Shown one piece after another: positions 9,601 through 16,849 of a stretch of DNA of 64,000 bases. A model generated the notes under the pieces. It was not told the origin of the DNA and searched no databases. It worked only from the letters and a program-made list of their open reading frames with translations. Within the stretch, counting starts at the first letter, position 1, and the number at the start of each line of letters is the position of its first letter. The DNA lies in NCBI GenBank assembly GCA_964500445.1, contig CAZCOG010000025.1, positions 1-64,000 of the forward strand, given 5' to 3'. Both the position numbers and the translations under genes were made by a program. Source of the DNA: Persicitalea sp964500445. GTDB taxonomy: Bacteria > Bacteroidota > Bacteroidia > Cytophagales > Spirosomataceae.

Positions 9601-10097
9601 AACGCTACCGGTACATCGGCATAGGGAGTCTGGAGGGCTACGTTTTCGCTCGGGCGGCCAGAGTTCGGAAGAGGTTCGGGTAGGATTGAGGACTCATTGG
9701 TCGGTTTCTTTCGTTCATCTACTTTTTTCAGGATCAGATAGGTATTCCGGCGTATCTTTCGATAACGCAGACTTGTTCCTTCAAGAAGAATTGTTAGGGT
9801 TTTCTCAACGGATTGACCAGTTCCCGCAAGTTTTCTGGCGACCTGTCTGTCTGCCAATAATCGTTCGTCGAAAATTATGTCGATTTGTTCCTGATCCATC
9901 AAGTCCAATAATACTGAACGCAGAGATACAGATGTCATGACCTTTTGGGACGAAGGATTGCTCTGTTGCTGGGCAGATGCCAGGAGTTGGGGATAGCCTG
10001 TTTGTAAAGTCAGGCACAGGGGCACGAAAAGACTCCATCGCAGGGAGCGGTTGATAACATTAAAAATGTTCCTCATATCAGGGAAGGGATTAGGCAT
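6666..10097 (-). CDS. SusC/RagA TonB-linked outer-membrane transporter with STN domain
   Basis: 1143 residues. After the signal region come an STN (secretin/TonB short N-terminal) domain around residues 55-120, which links the receptor to FecR/sigma signalling; a carboxypeptidase-regulatory-like domain around 175-255 (GKVTDEDGLALPGVSILIKG); a TonB box and plug (EEVVVVGYGTVKKSDLTGSV, PLYVVDGFPI, KDASATAIYGSRGANGVVII); and a long beta-barrel ending in TTVGLRVGF with a terminal Phe. It imports the SusD-captured ligand using TonB energy. The STN domain and the upstream sigma/FecR pair indicate trans-envelope induction by substrate. It begins 14 nt after fecR. ATG 10076 is an alternative start. 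Confidence 0.96.
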   Translation of the reverse strand: MPNPFPDMRNIFNVINRSLRWSLFVPLCLTLQTGYPQLLASAQQQSNPSSQKVMTSVSLRSVLLDLMDQEQIDIIFDERLLADRQVARKLAGTGQSVEKTLTILLEGTSLRYRKIRRNTYLILKKVDERKKPTNESSILPEPLPNSGRPSENVALQTPYADVPVALLQKQLEQIITGKVTDEDGLALPGVSILIKGTQRGTTTNQEGLFSLEVPDQSAVLVFSFVGYVAQEVAVGDRTRLNISLATDTKALEEVVVVGYGTVKKSDLTGSVAQVKAEEINSFPTANPLQALSGRAAGVQVTQNTGAPGGGISVRIRGTNSIQGSNEPLYVVDGFPIFGSNPTILNNADIESVEVLKDASATAIYGSRGANGVVIITTKQGKTGRTKVDFETSYSQQTLRKKLDLMNGREYATFYNQQAVNDNLAPYFTQDQVNAFGEGFDWQDLVFQKAPMKTTSLNINGGNDKTQFSVSGSYFGQEGIIKGSDYNRYSLRTNINHQVSKKFSMTLSNTLSRLKTDRRDSEGGSRGNSMISAALSAPPTLTPYNEDGTYRKLAIAYPFVATDLINPLNFINEQSRQINANRILTNAALIFNPIPELTIKIAGGIENQDDRTDEYTTRNFFNSPGRASVSSYQFTSLLNENTVSYTKTFNQLHSFSAVAGFTYQDFTTKTLGGSGNGFLSDITETFDLGSSITPGIPSSGYSKSVLVSYLGRANYSYADKYLLTASIRRDGSSRYSPGNKWGYFPSAAVAWKVANESFLQNSPDISELKLRASWGLTGSQAIAAYATLNELNASRTVFDDAMYTAFSPGTRLPGNLKWETTEQIDFGVDLGLFKNRLLFTADYYIKNTRDLLNTVILPSSLGFTTTFQNIGQVQNKGFELGLDGRVLTGAFKWNLNANLSINRNKVVKLYGGEDILGGNVNVVVINDVTGILREGHPIGSFWGYLEEGYNEQGRITYQDLDGNGTINQNDKTFIGNPNPKFIYGLNSSMSYKGFDLTLFLQGVQGNDLLNVSSIVNTMDHGFGLNMTRDVFLNSWTPENPNSKYPLISRNTNARVSDRFVEDGSYLRLRNIQLAYNAPVEKWGINWLRSAQIYVSGQNLLTLTNYSWWDPEVNSRGGANSTMQGIDWNSYPTAKSTTVGLRVGF

Positions 10098-10111
10098 AAA
10101 GAAATAGTAAG

Positions 10112-11116
10112 TTATTTGACTAGGTACTTTTGGTTGTTACGCGTCTCGATTCGGTAGCCCGTCAACTCCGTAATGATTTCCAGCAGATCCTCGGCCCGCT
10201 CAGCCCGGAAGCGCCCCGTAATCTGGTGGGCAGCCAACGAATCGTTTTCCAGCTTGACGGACTCCCCAAACTGGTCGTTAAGCATCACCAGCACTTCCGA
10301 TAAAGAGTGATGATCGAATACAAACAGGTGTTTCTGCCAAGCCGTCAGCTGGCGGGTGGGCTGATGGGAGATCAGCCGCAGTTGCCGGTCCTTGCCGCCG
10401 GTAGTATAAGCCACGTCGCCGGGCTGGAGGGTAACGACGGGTTCGCTACCCTGCCGGTTATTCTGCTCGAGGGCAACTTTTCCAGTATGCAAAGCCACCC
10501 GAAACCGGTCCTTTCTGGAGCGGACTACGAATTCGGTACCCAGTACTACCACATTGACCTCATTGGATGTTTCGACTACGAACCGTTGTTCATTGGTGCG
10601 GTGGGTTACTGAAAAGTCGGCCTCTCCGGCCAGTTTGACGGTCCGGTCACAATAGGGCAAGAACAAAACCGGGACGCGTAATTCGGAGTTGGCATTCAGC
10701 GTAGCCTGGCTACCATCAGGCAATCGGAGGGATGTGATTTCGCCATTGCCCGTGTGGTACGTAGTATAGAAGAGATTTTCTCGCAGAAGGAAGCTCAGTC
10801 CGCCAATTAAAAGCAGACTGGCCGCCACCGTCCACCAGCGAAAAATACCTAACCAGGTACGCGGGTTGCGTTCGTAAATCTGGTACGTCGGAGTAGTTTC
10901 GATTTGATTCTCCAGTTGTTGAGTCAGGCTGGCCCAGGCATCCTCTGAGTCGCCCAATGCCTGGGGATGTAGCTCCTCCCATTCGATCAACCACTGGTAA
11001 AATGTTTCCTGGTGGGAGGGATCTTCCAGCCACTGGACGATGAGCTTCTGTTGCATGGGCGTGGCGAGCCCTGACCAATATAAAAATAGCAACTCCCGAT
11101 TAATGGTCTGATTCAT
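10112..11116 (-). CDS. FecR-type anti-sigma factor
   Basis: 334 residues. A cytoplasmic N-terminal part (residues 1-90, helical, binds sigma) is followed by one membrane span near 93-111 (WWTVAASLLLIGGLSFLL) and a periplasmic FecR domain (TSLRLPDGSQATLNANSELR, GEADFSVTH, FVVETSNEVNVVVLGTEF). The C-terminal STN-like stretch (FDHHSLSEVLVMLNDQFG, ITGRFRAERAEDLLEIITEL) contacts the transporter's signalling domain in characterised systems. It sits 45 nt after the sigma gene and 14 nt before susC, so one transcript is likely. It should hold the sigma factor inactive until the transporter binds substrate. Confidence 0.95.
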   Translation of the reverse strand: MNQTINRELLFLYWSGLATPMQQKLIVQWLEDPSHQETFYQWLIEWEELHPQALGDSEDAWASLTQQLENQIETTPTYQIYERNPRTWLGIFRWWTVAASLLLIGGLSFLLRENLFYTTYHTGNGEITSLRLPDGSQATLNANSELRVPVLFLPYCDRTVKLAGEADFSVTHRTNEQRFVVETSNEVNVVVLGTEFVVRSRKDRFRVALHTGKVALEQNNRQGSEPVVTLQPGDVAYTTGGKDRQLRLISHQPTRQLTAWQKHLFVFDHHSLSEVLVMLNDQFGESVKLENDSLAAHQITGRFRAERAEDLLEIITELTGYRIETRNNQKYLVK

Positions 11117-11161
11117 AAGTAGAAAAAGGCATTTATAATGTGTTCCAAAGAAGAGAATGTC

Positions 11162-11779
11162 TTACAGATCGTCTATAATGTTTCGCAGTACCCGCAGAGC
11201 CCTATAAATATGTACTTCCACCGTTTTATGGGAAATCGATAATTCCTCGGCAATCTCAGCGTGTGATTTCCCCTCGAATCGGCTCAGCATAAATACCCGT
11301 TGGCCTTTTGGCGGCAGCGACTTTACCCCCTGCTGAATAGCCAGGTATAACTCATCGAAAAGAATCGTGTTTTCAGCCGAAGGAGACTGGAAAGCCAATT
11401 TCTGAGCCTCCGAATCGTCCAGTGATTCATGTTTGAACTCCCGGCGCAAGTGCGCCAGAGCGGCATAGCGAACTGAGGTCAATAAATAAAGGCGGTAAGA
11501 AGACGTAACCTTGAGATAGATTTTTTTCTGCCAAAAATTCAGAAAGACTTCGCTTACCACGTCACCCGCTACATCGGGGGAGTACAGTATGCGGGTGGCA
11601 TGACTGTATAAAGGCCGATAATAACGCCGGAATAACAATTCAAAGCCCGCCCGGGTATCCTGCTCGAAAGTTTGCCGGATAAAGGTTTCCCTGTCGTCGA
11701 ATTGGCTGTTCGTCGGTTTTCCCGGGTCACCAAAGGGCGACGGATCGGGTTGTGTTTCCTCGTTGTTGGGTAGGGACAT
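11162..11779 (-). CDS. ECF-type RNA polymerase sigma factor of the first SusCD locus
   Basis: 205 residues from the ATG at 11779 (MSLPNNEE). A further in-frame ATG at 11836 would add 19 residues, but that stretch overlaps a palindrome and looks non-conserved. Region 2 shows FRRYYRPLYSHATRILY and DVVSEVFLNFWQ; region 4 shows LPPKGQRVFMLSRFEGK and the HTH HAEIAEELSISHKTVEVHI. This is the Bacteroidota FecI-like group paired with FecR. It heads the operon and should direct transcription of the SusCD locus on release. Its leader holds a palindrome and a terminator-like hairpin, described separately. Confidence 0.94.
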   Translation of the reverse strand: MSLPNNEETQPDPSPFGDPGKPTNSQFDDRETFIRQTFEQDTRAGFELLFRRYYRPLYSHATRILYSPDVAGDVVSEVFLNFWQKKIYLKVTSSYRLYLLTSVRYAALAHLRREFKHESLDDSEAQKLAFQSPSAENTILFDELYLAIQQGVKSLPPKGQRVFMLSRFEGKSHAEIAEELSISHKTVEVHIYRALRVLRNIIDDL

Positions 11780-11828
11780 AAAGAGAAAAATAGAAGGAGT
11801 CTTTCCCTTACAGGAGACTTTTAAAGAA

Positions 11829-11840
11829 GTGATCACTTAC
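11829..11840. promoter_or_regulatory. 12-bp perfect palindrome ahead of the sigma gene
   Basis: AAGTGATCACTT is fully self-complementary and lies 50-61 nt upstream of the preferred ATG at 11779. It might be an operator or a processing site. A chance palindrome of this length cannot be excluded, and no second copy was noticed. Confidence 0.3.
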
Positions 11841-11932
11841 TCGATATGATGATTTTTTCAGAATTATTATAAAATTTCGGGTTTATTGCCCGGAAAGTCA
11901 GTTAATGTGTCTGAAATGATATCCATCAGAAT

Positions 11933-11967
11933 AAAAAAACACGCGCTGGTTTGTGCCAGCGCGTGTT
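11933..11967 (-). terminator. Rho-independent terminator-like hairpin, minus strand
   Basis: A perfect 12-bp stem (AACACGCGCTGG at 11938-11949, complement at 11956-11967) with a 6-nt loop is followed, reading the minus strand, by seven T. Nothing on the minus strand between here and 13700 needs ending, so it either stops antisense read-through from the opposing phosphodiesterase/sulfatase region or sits in the leader of the sigma operon as an attenuator. Confidence 0.75.
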
Positions 11968-12095
11968 GTAATGTGAACTCATATGGAGCGATTTTAAACT
12001 ACCCTTTCCGAAGATAACTGAAAGCTTAACTCTTGAGCTGACCGTTTGCGCTTGAAATGCAAACGGCAGCCATTATTAATAACACTAGGATAAAA

Positions 12096-12123
12096 TTGAA
12101 AATCCAACGAATGGCTACCTTCG
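12096..12123 (+). promoter_or_regulatory. Bacteroidota-type promoter for the phosphodiesterase
   Basis: TTG at 12096-12098, a 17-nt spacer and TACCTTCG at 12116-12123 match the TTG/TAnnTTTG pattern with one base off. A start of transcription near 12130 leaves about 35 nt before the ATG at 12165 and argues against earlier in-frame ATGs. Confidence 0.6.
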
Positions 12124-12164
12124 AGCGAAAGTACCTGAACCTACAAAACTTCCAAGCTCACGTT

Positions 12165-13697
12165 ATGAAAGTTCGTCTATCTGTAGTCATCCTGTCGCTT
12201 ACCATGTGGCCGTTTATCGCGAACTGTCAGGAAACCAGTCCATTGGTCAGGAAAAATAAAACGCTGATCGTCTTTTTCGACGGCCTCCGGCCGGATTACA
12301 TTACGCCCGAACAAATGCCCAATCTGTACGCTTTCCAGCAAAAGGCCAGCGTCGGTCTGCATCATCACAGCGTGTTTCCTACCGTTACCAGGGTCAACTC
12401 CGCCTCTTACGCCACGGGTTCTTATCCCGGTACTCACGGAATTCTGGGCAACACGGTGTACTTCCCGCAGGTAGATAAAAATCGTGGCATTGGTACTACT
12501 TACGGTGATTTTACCCGCATCGCCGAAGCGCTGTCCGGTCCGTTGGTGACGGCGGTTTCTATGGGAGAGGTACTGCAGTCGGCGGGCGAACGCATGATGG
12601 TATTCAGTTCGGGTACCACGGGGCAGGCCTTCCTGCAAAACCATACCGTCGGCGAAGGTGCCATTGTAAATCCTGGCCTTGTTTTGCCGGAATCATTCAG
12701 ATCACAAGTACTTGCTGACTTGGGAGAAGTTTCGAAAATAGGTTCCGAAGACCAGAATCGCCATGCCTGGATTACAGATGCATTCTTGAAGTACGGGCTC
12801 GCCAGCAACGGGCCCCTGGTGAGCGCGATCTGGTATTCCGATCCCGACGGAGCCGCGCACGAGCATGGCATCGGCTCGCCCGAGGCCGTCGCGGCTATCA
12901 AATTCGTCGACGCCCAGTTTGGCCGAATTTTACAGGCGATGGCGGATCAAAAACTGGCGGACCGATTTAATATTATCATTTCGGCGGATCATGGTTTTGT
13001 CACGCACGAGAAAACGCAAAGCCTGACTGATTTTCTGATCGCCGAGGGCTTAAAGAAAGATCGGGAATCCGACGACGTCGTGGTAGCGGAAGGAGCGATT
13101 TATGTAAAAAATCACCAATCCGAACGCATCGAAGAAATCGTGGCTGCCTTGCACAGGAATGAAAAGATTGGAGCGGTTTTCACCAAACCAAAAACAAAAG
13201 GCGATCCGCTGGGCTGGGTTCCGGGTACTTTATCATTTGAAGTCATCCATTACAATCATCCCGAGCGATCGGGGGATATTCTGGTAGCAACCAACTGGAA
13301 TGACGCCCGGAATGCCTACGGGTACGCGGGAACCGACTTCGCGGGAGGTGTGGCCGGACACGGCGGTTCGAGTCCTTACGAAATAAACATTCGTCTGCTG
13401 GCTAGCGGGCCTGATTTTAAGGAGTCATACCAAGGCCAACTACCTACCTCCAATGTGGACATCGCACCCACCATTCTGAGCCTTTACCAGTTGCCCATTC
13501 CCGAATCGATGAATGGACGGGTCATCAAGGAATTTTTGAAGAAAGAGGGTAAAACTGATGCTAACTCTACCAAAAACATCATCGAAACGGAGGTAAAGTA
13601 CCCTTGGGGTGCTTATCTGCTGTCGGCGGAAATTTCGGTGTTGGGTCAGTATCGGTATTTTGATTTCAGTAAAACCGAAAGGAAATATGCCAGATGA
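12165..13697 (+). CDS. Secreted type I phosphodiesterase/nucleotide pyrophosphatase
   Basis: 510 residues from the ATG at 12165 (MKVRLSVVILSLTM), a cleavable signal peptide ending near IANCQ. The alkaline-phosphatase superfamily core is clear: LIVFFDGLRPDY (first metal Asp), FPTVTRVNSASYATG (nucleophile Thr), SDPDGAAHEHG (Asp and His), SADHGFV (Asp-His) and GGVAGHGGSS (His). These six ligands build the two-zinc site of nucleotide pyrophosphatase/phosphodiesterases, which cleave nucleotide or phosphodiester substrates outside the cytoplasm. It has its own promoter and converges on the sulfatase operon, the two stop codons lying 2 nt apart. It may serve phosphate scavenging together with the PhoD-like enzyme; the exact substrate is unknown. 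Confidence 0.92.
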   Translation: MKVRLSVVILSLTMWPFIANCQETSPLVRKNKTLIVFFDGLRPDYITPEQMPNLYAFQQKASVGLHHHSVFPTVTRVNSASYATGSYPGTHGILGNTVYFPQVDKNRGIGTTYGDFTRIAEALSGPLVTAVSMGEVLQSAGERMMVFSSGTTGQAFLQNHTVGEGAIVNPGLVLPESFRSQVLADLGEVSKIGSEDQNRHAWITDAFLKYGLASNGPLVSAIWYSDPDGAAHEHGIGSPEAVAAIKFVDAQFGRILQAMADQKLADRFNIIISADHGFVTHEKTQSLTDFLIAEGLKKDRESDDVVVAEGAIYVKNHQSERIEEIVAALHRNEKIGAVFTKPKTKGDPLGWVPGTLSFEVIHYNHPERSGDILVATNWNDARNAYGYAGTDFAGGVAGHGGSSPYEINIRLLASGPDFKESYQGQLPTSNVDIAPTILSLYQLPIPESMNGRVIKEFLKKEGKTDANSTKNIIETEVKYPWGAYLLSAEISVLGQYRYFDFSKTERKYAR

Positions 13698-13699
13698 AA

Positions 13700-15196
13700 T
13701 CAATTGACCCGGCGAATTTTATTCAGTTCCTCCCGAAGCGCTTTCGCCTTCGCTGGATACCTGGCGATCAGATTTTCACGCTGTGAAAGATCCTTGTTCA
13801 GGTTGTACAGTAGCGCCCCGGAAGTATCGGCAGCCGGGTACTTTTCTCTGGTCCTGAACCAGTCGGGCATTTTGGAATGCTCGCCGTCCTTGGCGTCGAT
13901 GTACACCCAATTGTCTTTCTGAATAGCGTATTTATCGTAGGTATTATGCACCATACTGGGGCGGGCGGAGGAAGCTTTTCCGCTCAACAATTGAATCTGA
14001 CTAAAACTATCTTCGGCGGCTTCGCCAGGTAGTTTTATTTTCAAAAAATCCGCCAGCGTGGCCATGATGTCGATTTGGCTGATGAGTCCATCGGAAATTG
14101 TGCCGGGCCTAACCAGGCCGGGCCATTTCACTACGAAAGGTATCCGGTGGCCACCGTCCCAAACATCTCTTTTTACACCCCGGAGCGGTCCCATGCTGTA
14201 ATGCTCAAAATTCCTGATTCGGTCGAAGGCGTAGTGTTCGGGACCATTGTCGGAGGTAAAAATGACGATGGTATTTTCGGCAAAGCCATTTTCTTTCAGG
14301 GCTTCAAGTACTTGTCCGGCGCTCCAGTCGCTTTGCATCATGAAATCGCCGTAGGCACCCGCGCCCGATTTGCCCTGCCATTCCTTAGCGGGAACGATAG
14401 GGGCATGGGGCGAGGTGAAAGCGAAGTACAGGAAAAAAGGTGCGTCCTGCTTTTGCCCTTTGATCCATTCCACCGCTTTTTTTGTGTTGGTGGGCATGAC
14501 CGCGTAGAAATCCCAGTCCTCGCGGGCCGGGCCGGGTCGTGCCTCCCAGGAACCTTCGAGGGTTTTCTCGGTGATGTTCAGCATGACGGTCGGAGCGTTC
14601 ACTACCCGGTCGTTCTCAAACCAGGCGTAAGGCGGGAAATTAGGTACGTCGTCACCGAAGTAGTAGTCGAAGCCGTGCGCCGTAGGTCCGTCGGGAATCG
14701 GTTGAGTCCAGTCGAAAGCTTCTGGTCCCCAGGTTTTTTTATTATTGACCGTGACGGGCTCGGCATTGGGTTTCTGAATGGCGGGCCAGTCCCAACCCAA
14801 GTGCCATTTTCCTACGCAAGCCGTTTTATAGCCTTGTTCTTGCAACATTTTTGGCATTGTCATCTCGCCTTTGTCGAATACCGATGCATCCCAGGAATCG
14901 ACGATACCATGGAATTTTCGCCAGTGATAACGACCCGTAAGCAGGGCGTAGCGGCTGGGGGTACAAATTCCCGACGAACTGTGGGCATTGGTGAAGCGCA
15001 TACCTTCGGCAGCTAGCTTATCCAGATTTGGCGTTGGTATTTTTGAATTTTTATTCTGAACTCCCAAATCGCCGTAACCCATATCATCCGCATACAGGAT
15101 AACGATGTTGGGACGGGTACTTTGGGCAGATGCTATTTGGGCCAAGAGTAAGTAGCCTAACACACTTACGAGAAGGGAGTACTTTACTTTTTCCAT
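13700..15196 (-). CDS. Secreted sulfatase (Cys-type, family S1)
   Basis: 498 residues from the ATG at 15196 (MEKVKYSLLVS); an upstream in-frame TTG is not favoured. The signal peptide ends near AQIASAQ. RPNIVILYADDMGYGDLG carries the paired Asp calcium ligands, and GICTPSRYALLTGRY holds the CxPxR sulfatase signature whose Cys becomes formylglycine. KWHLGWD and TSDNGPEHY complete the active site. It hydrolyses sulfate esters in the periplasm or at the surface. It follows the other sulfatase by 14 nt and is the last gene of the second SusCD locus. An anaerobic-type maturase (anSME) or equivalent must act in trans; none is in the window. Confidence 0.94.
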   Translation of the reverse strand: MEKVKYSLLVSVLGYLLLAQIASAQSTRPNIVILYADDMGYGDLGVQNKNSKIPTPNLDKLAAEGMRFTNAHSSSGICTPSRYALLTGRYHWRKFHGIVDSWDASVFDKGEMTMPKMLQEQGYKTACVGKWHLGWDWPAIQKPNAEPVTVNNKKTWGPEAFDWTQPIPDGPTAHGFDYYFGDDVPNFPPYAWFENDRVVNAPTVMLNITEKTLEGSWEARPGPAREDWDFYAVMPTNTKKAVEWIKGQKQDAPFFLYFAFTSPHAPIVPAKEWQGKSGAGAYGDFMMQSDWSAGQVLEALKENGFAENTIVIFTSDNGPEHYAFDRIRNFEHYSMGPLRGVKRDVWDGGHRIPFVVKWPGLVRPGTISDGLISQIDIMATLADFLKIKLPGEAAEDSFSQIQLLSGKASSARPSMVHNTYDKYAIQKDNWVYIDAKDGEHSKMPDWFRTREKYPAADTSGALLYNLNKDLSQRENLIARYPAKAKALREELNKIRRVN

Positions 15197-15210
15197 AGTT
15201 CGAATGATGG

Positions 15211-16749
15211 TCAAACCCCCGCCAGAATCTTCAACGCTTCCTGATCTTTATACTCGATCATCAGTTTTTTTAACTCCGCTTTCAAGTCAGCGGTGAGCTT
15301 TTCGGTATCTTTCTGGCCGTAGATGTTGGACATCTCAGTCGGGTCTTTTTGTAGGTCGAACAACTCCCACGAATCGGCCCCGTTGTAGAAGTAGGCAAGT
15401 TTGTAGCGATTGGTCCGAAGACCGAAATGAGGGTAGACGTGGTGCGGCTGCGGGAATTCGTAATAGTGATAATACACGGCCTGCCGCCACGGTACCCGCT
15501 GCGGGTCAGCGGCTTTCAGCAATGGGAAAAAGGATCTGCCCTGCATGTCAGACGGGATTTTCGTACTGGCCAGATCCAGTACTGTCGGTGCCCAGTCGAT
15601 GTTTGCTACCAGTTGGTCGATGGTCGTGCCGGGCTTTACTGCGCCCGGATACCGTACGATCAGGGGCGTCCGAAGCGATTCTTCGTAGATAAACCGCTTG
15701 TCGAACCAGCCGTGTTCGCCCAGGTAAAACCCTTGGTCGGACGAATAAATCACGATGGTGTTTTCGGCCAATCCGCTCTTATCCAGGTAATCCAGCAATA
15801 CGCCAATATTGCGATCGAGGCCGTTGGCCGTGGCGTAGTAGTCACGCAGATAACGCTGGTACTTCCACTCGATCAGAGCTTTTCCCGATAGATTTTTCGC
15901 CTCGGCTTCGCGGGCCACTTTGTCGTAGTAGTCTTTAAAAATTTTCTTTTGCTCGGGCGTAAAGCGGTTGAAAAGCCCGCCTTTCTGGTAGTCAGGATTT
16001 ATCTTTAAATCTTCCTTCATGCGCATTGTTTTGTCAATACTCATATTCTGATCGCGGGCCGAAACCCGCCCCTGGTACTCGTCGTAAAAATTAGCGGGCA
16101 GCGGAAAGGTGACATTGTCGTAAGCGCCCAAGTCCTGCAAATCGGGCATCCAGGAGCGGTGAGTGGCCTTGTGCCCCACGATGAGGAAGAAGGGCTTGGA
16201 ATCGTCGCGCTTGGCCAGCCAATCCGTCGAGAATTGCGTAATCAGGTTCGAGACATAACCCGTGTGGCGGGTAGTATCGCCGGGCACGCTGATGAAATCG
16301 GGGTTGTAGTAGTGGCCCTGACCGGGCAGGATGTTCCAGTAGTCGAAACCCACGGGCAGGCTATTCAGGTGCATCTTTCCAATCCAGGCCGTCTGGTAGC
16401 CGTTCTTTTGCAGTTCTTTGGGAAACAGCGTTTGATCGGTATCAAACAGGGTTCGGTCGTTGCGCTTGTAGCCATTCATATGGCTATACTTCCCGGTGAG
16501 TAGGGTGGCCCGACTCGGTCCACAAATGGAATTGGTCACGAGACAATTCTTGAACAAAGCGCCTTCCCGGGCCAAACGGTCGATATTGGGGGTCTTGGCT
16601 ATTTTGTTACCGTAGGCCCCGATGCCCTGATAAGCATGGTCGTCGGAGAAAATGAAGATGATATTGGGTTTTTGGCGAGCCTGTGAGAAAGCTAGAAGTG
16701 GCGCGACGAGCAGGAAAAGCGAAATAAATCGACGGACGGGGCAGATCAT
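15211..16749 (-). CDS. Secreted sulfatase (Cys-type, N-sulfoglucosamine/GlcNAc-6-sulfatase-like)
   Basis: 512 residues with a signal peptide (MICPVRRFISLFLLVAPLLA). KPNIIFIFSDDHAYQGIGAYG gives the metal-binding Asp pair. NSICGPSRATLLTGKYSH is the CxPxR formylglycine motif. GKMHLNSLPVGFDYW and SSDQGFYLGEHGWFDKR supply further active-site residues. The long insertion with RDYYATANGLDRNIG and the GEHGWFDKRFIYEES motif resemble sulfatases acting on amino-sugar or other glycan sulfates, but no substrate is assigned. It starts 101 nt after susD with a terminator between them, so its expression may be partly uncoupled. It pairs with the sulfatase 14 nt downstream. Confidence 0.93.
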   Translation of the reverse strand: MICPVRRFISLFLLVAPLLAFSQARQKPNIIFIFSDDHAYQGIGAYGNKIAKTPNIDRLAREGALFKNCLVTNSICGPSRATLLTGKYSHMNGYKRNDRTLFDTDQTLFPKELQKNGYQTAWIGKMHLNSLPVGFDYWNILPGQGHYYNPDFISVPGDTTRHTGYVSNLITQFSTDWLAKRDDSKPFFLIVGHKATHRSWMPDLQDLGAYDNVTFPLPANFYDEYQGRVSARDQNMSIDKTMRMKEDLKINPDYQKGGLFNRFTPEQKKIFKDYYDKVAREAEAKNLSGKALIEWKYQRYLRDYYATANGLDRNIGVLLDYLDKSGLAENTIVIYSSDQGFYLGEHGWFDKRFIYEESLRTPLIVRYPGAVKPGTTIDQLVANIDWAPTVLDLASTKIPSDMQGRSFFPLLKAADPQRVPWRQAVYYHYYEFPQPHHVYPHFGLRTNRYKLAYFYNGADSWELFDLQKDPTEMSNIYGQKDTEKLTADLKAELKKLMIEYKDQEALKILAGV

Positions 16750-16773
16750 AGTTGAAAAAACTTGGTTTCTTAT

Positions 16774-16817
16774 AAAAAGAATCCGTCCGCCTTCAACTAC
16801 TGAAAACGGACGGATTC
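16774..16817 (-). terminator. Terminator between susD and the sulfatase pair
   Basis: An 11-bp perfect stem (16779-16789 with 16807-16817, GAATCCGTCCG arm), a 17-nt loop, and a five-T run on the minus strand 3' of the stem. It lies just after the SusD stop and before the first sulfatase, so it may end or attenuate the susCD transcript. Confidence 0.75.
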
Positions 16818-16849
16818 GATGTACTTTTACTGGAAGTGACTGACTCTGG

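Larger units (their letters stand above)
11837..12164. other. Divergent intergenic region between sigma gene and phosphodiesterase
   Basis: This 328-bp gap without genes holds the sigma leader on the minus strand, a small hairpin near 11876-11895, a strong minus-strand terminator-like hairpin (11933-11967), and the plus-strand promoter of the phosphodiesterase (12096-12123). An open frame upstream of 12165 reaches 12057 but spans the promoter, so it is not counted as coding. Confidence 0.6.

Noticed and set aside
12057..12164. In-frame upstream ATGs of the phosphodiesterase
   Set aside because: This stretch contains the promoter elements, and only the ATG at 12165 gives a signal peptide at the N-terminus.
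14075..15016. 313-codon plus-strand open frame
   Set aside because: It is opposite the sulfatase gene with its CxPxR motif; no signal or domain is seen in the shadow.
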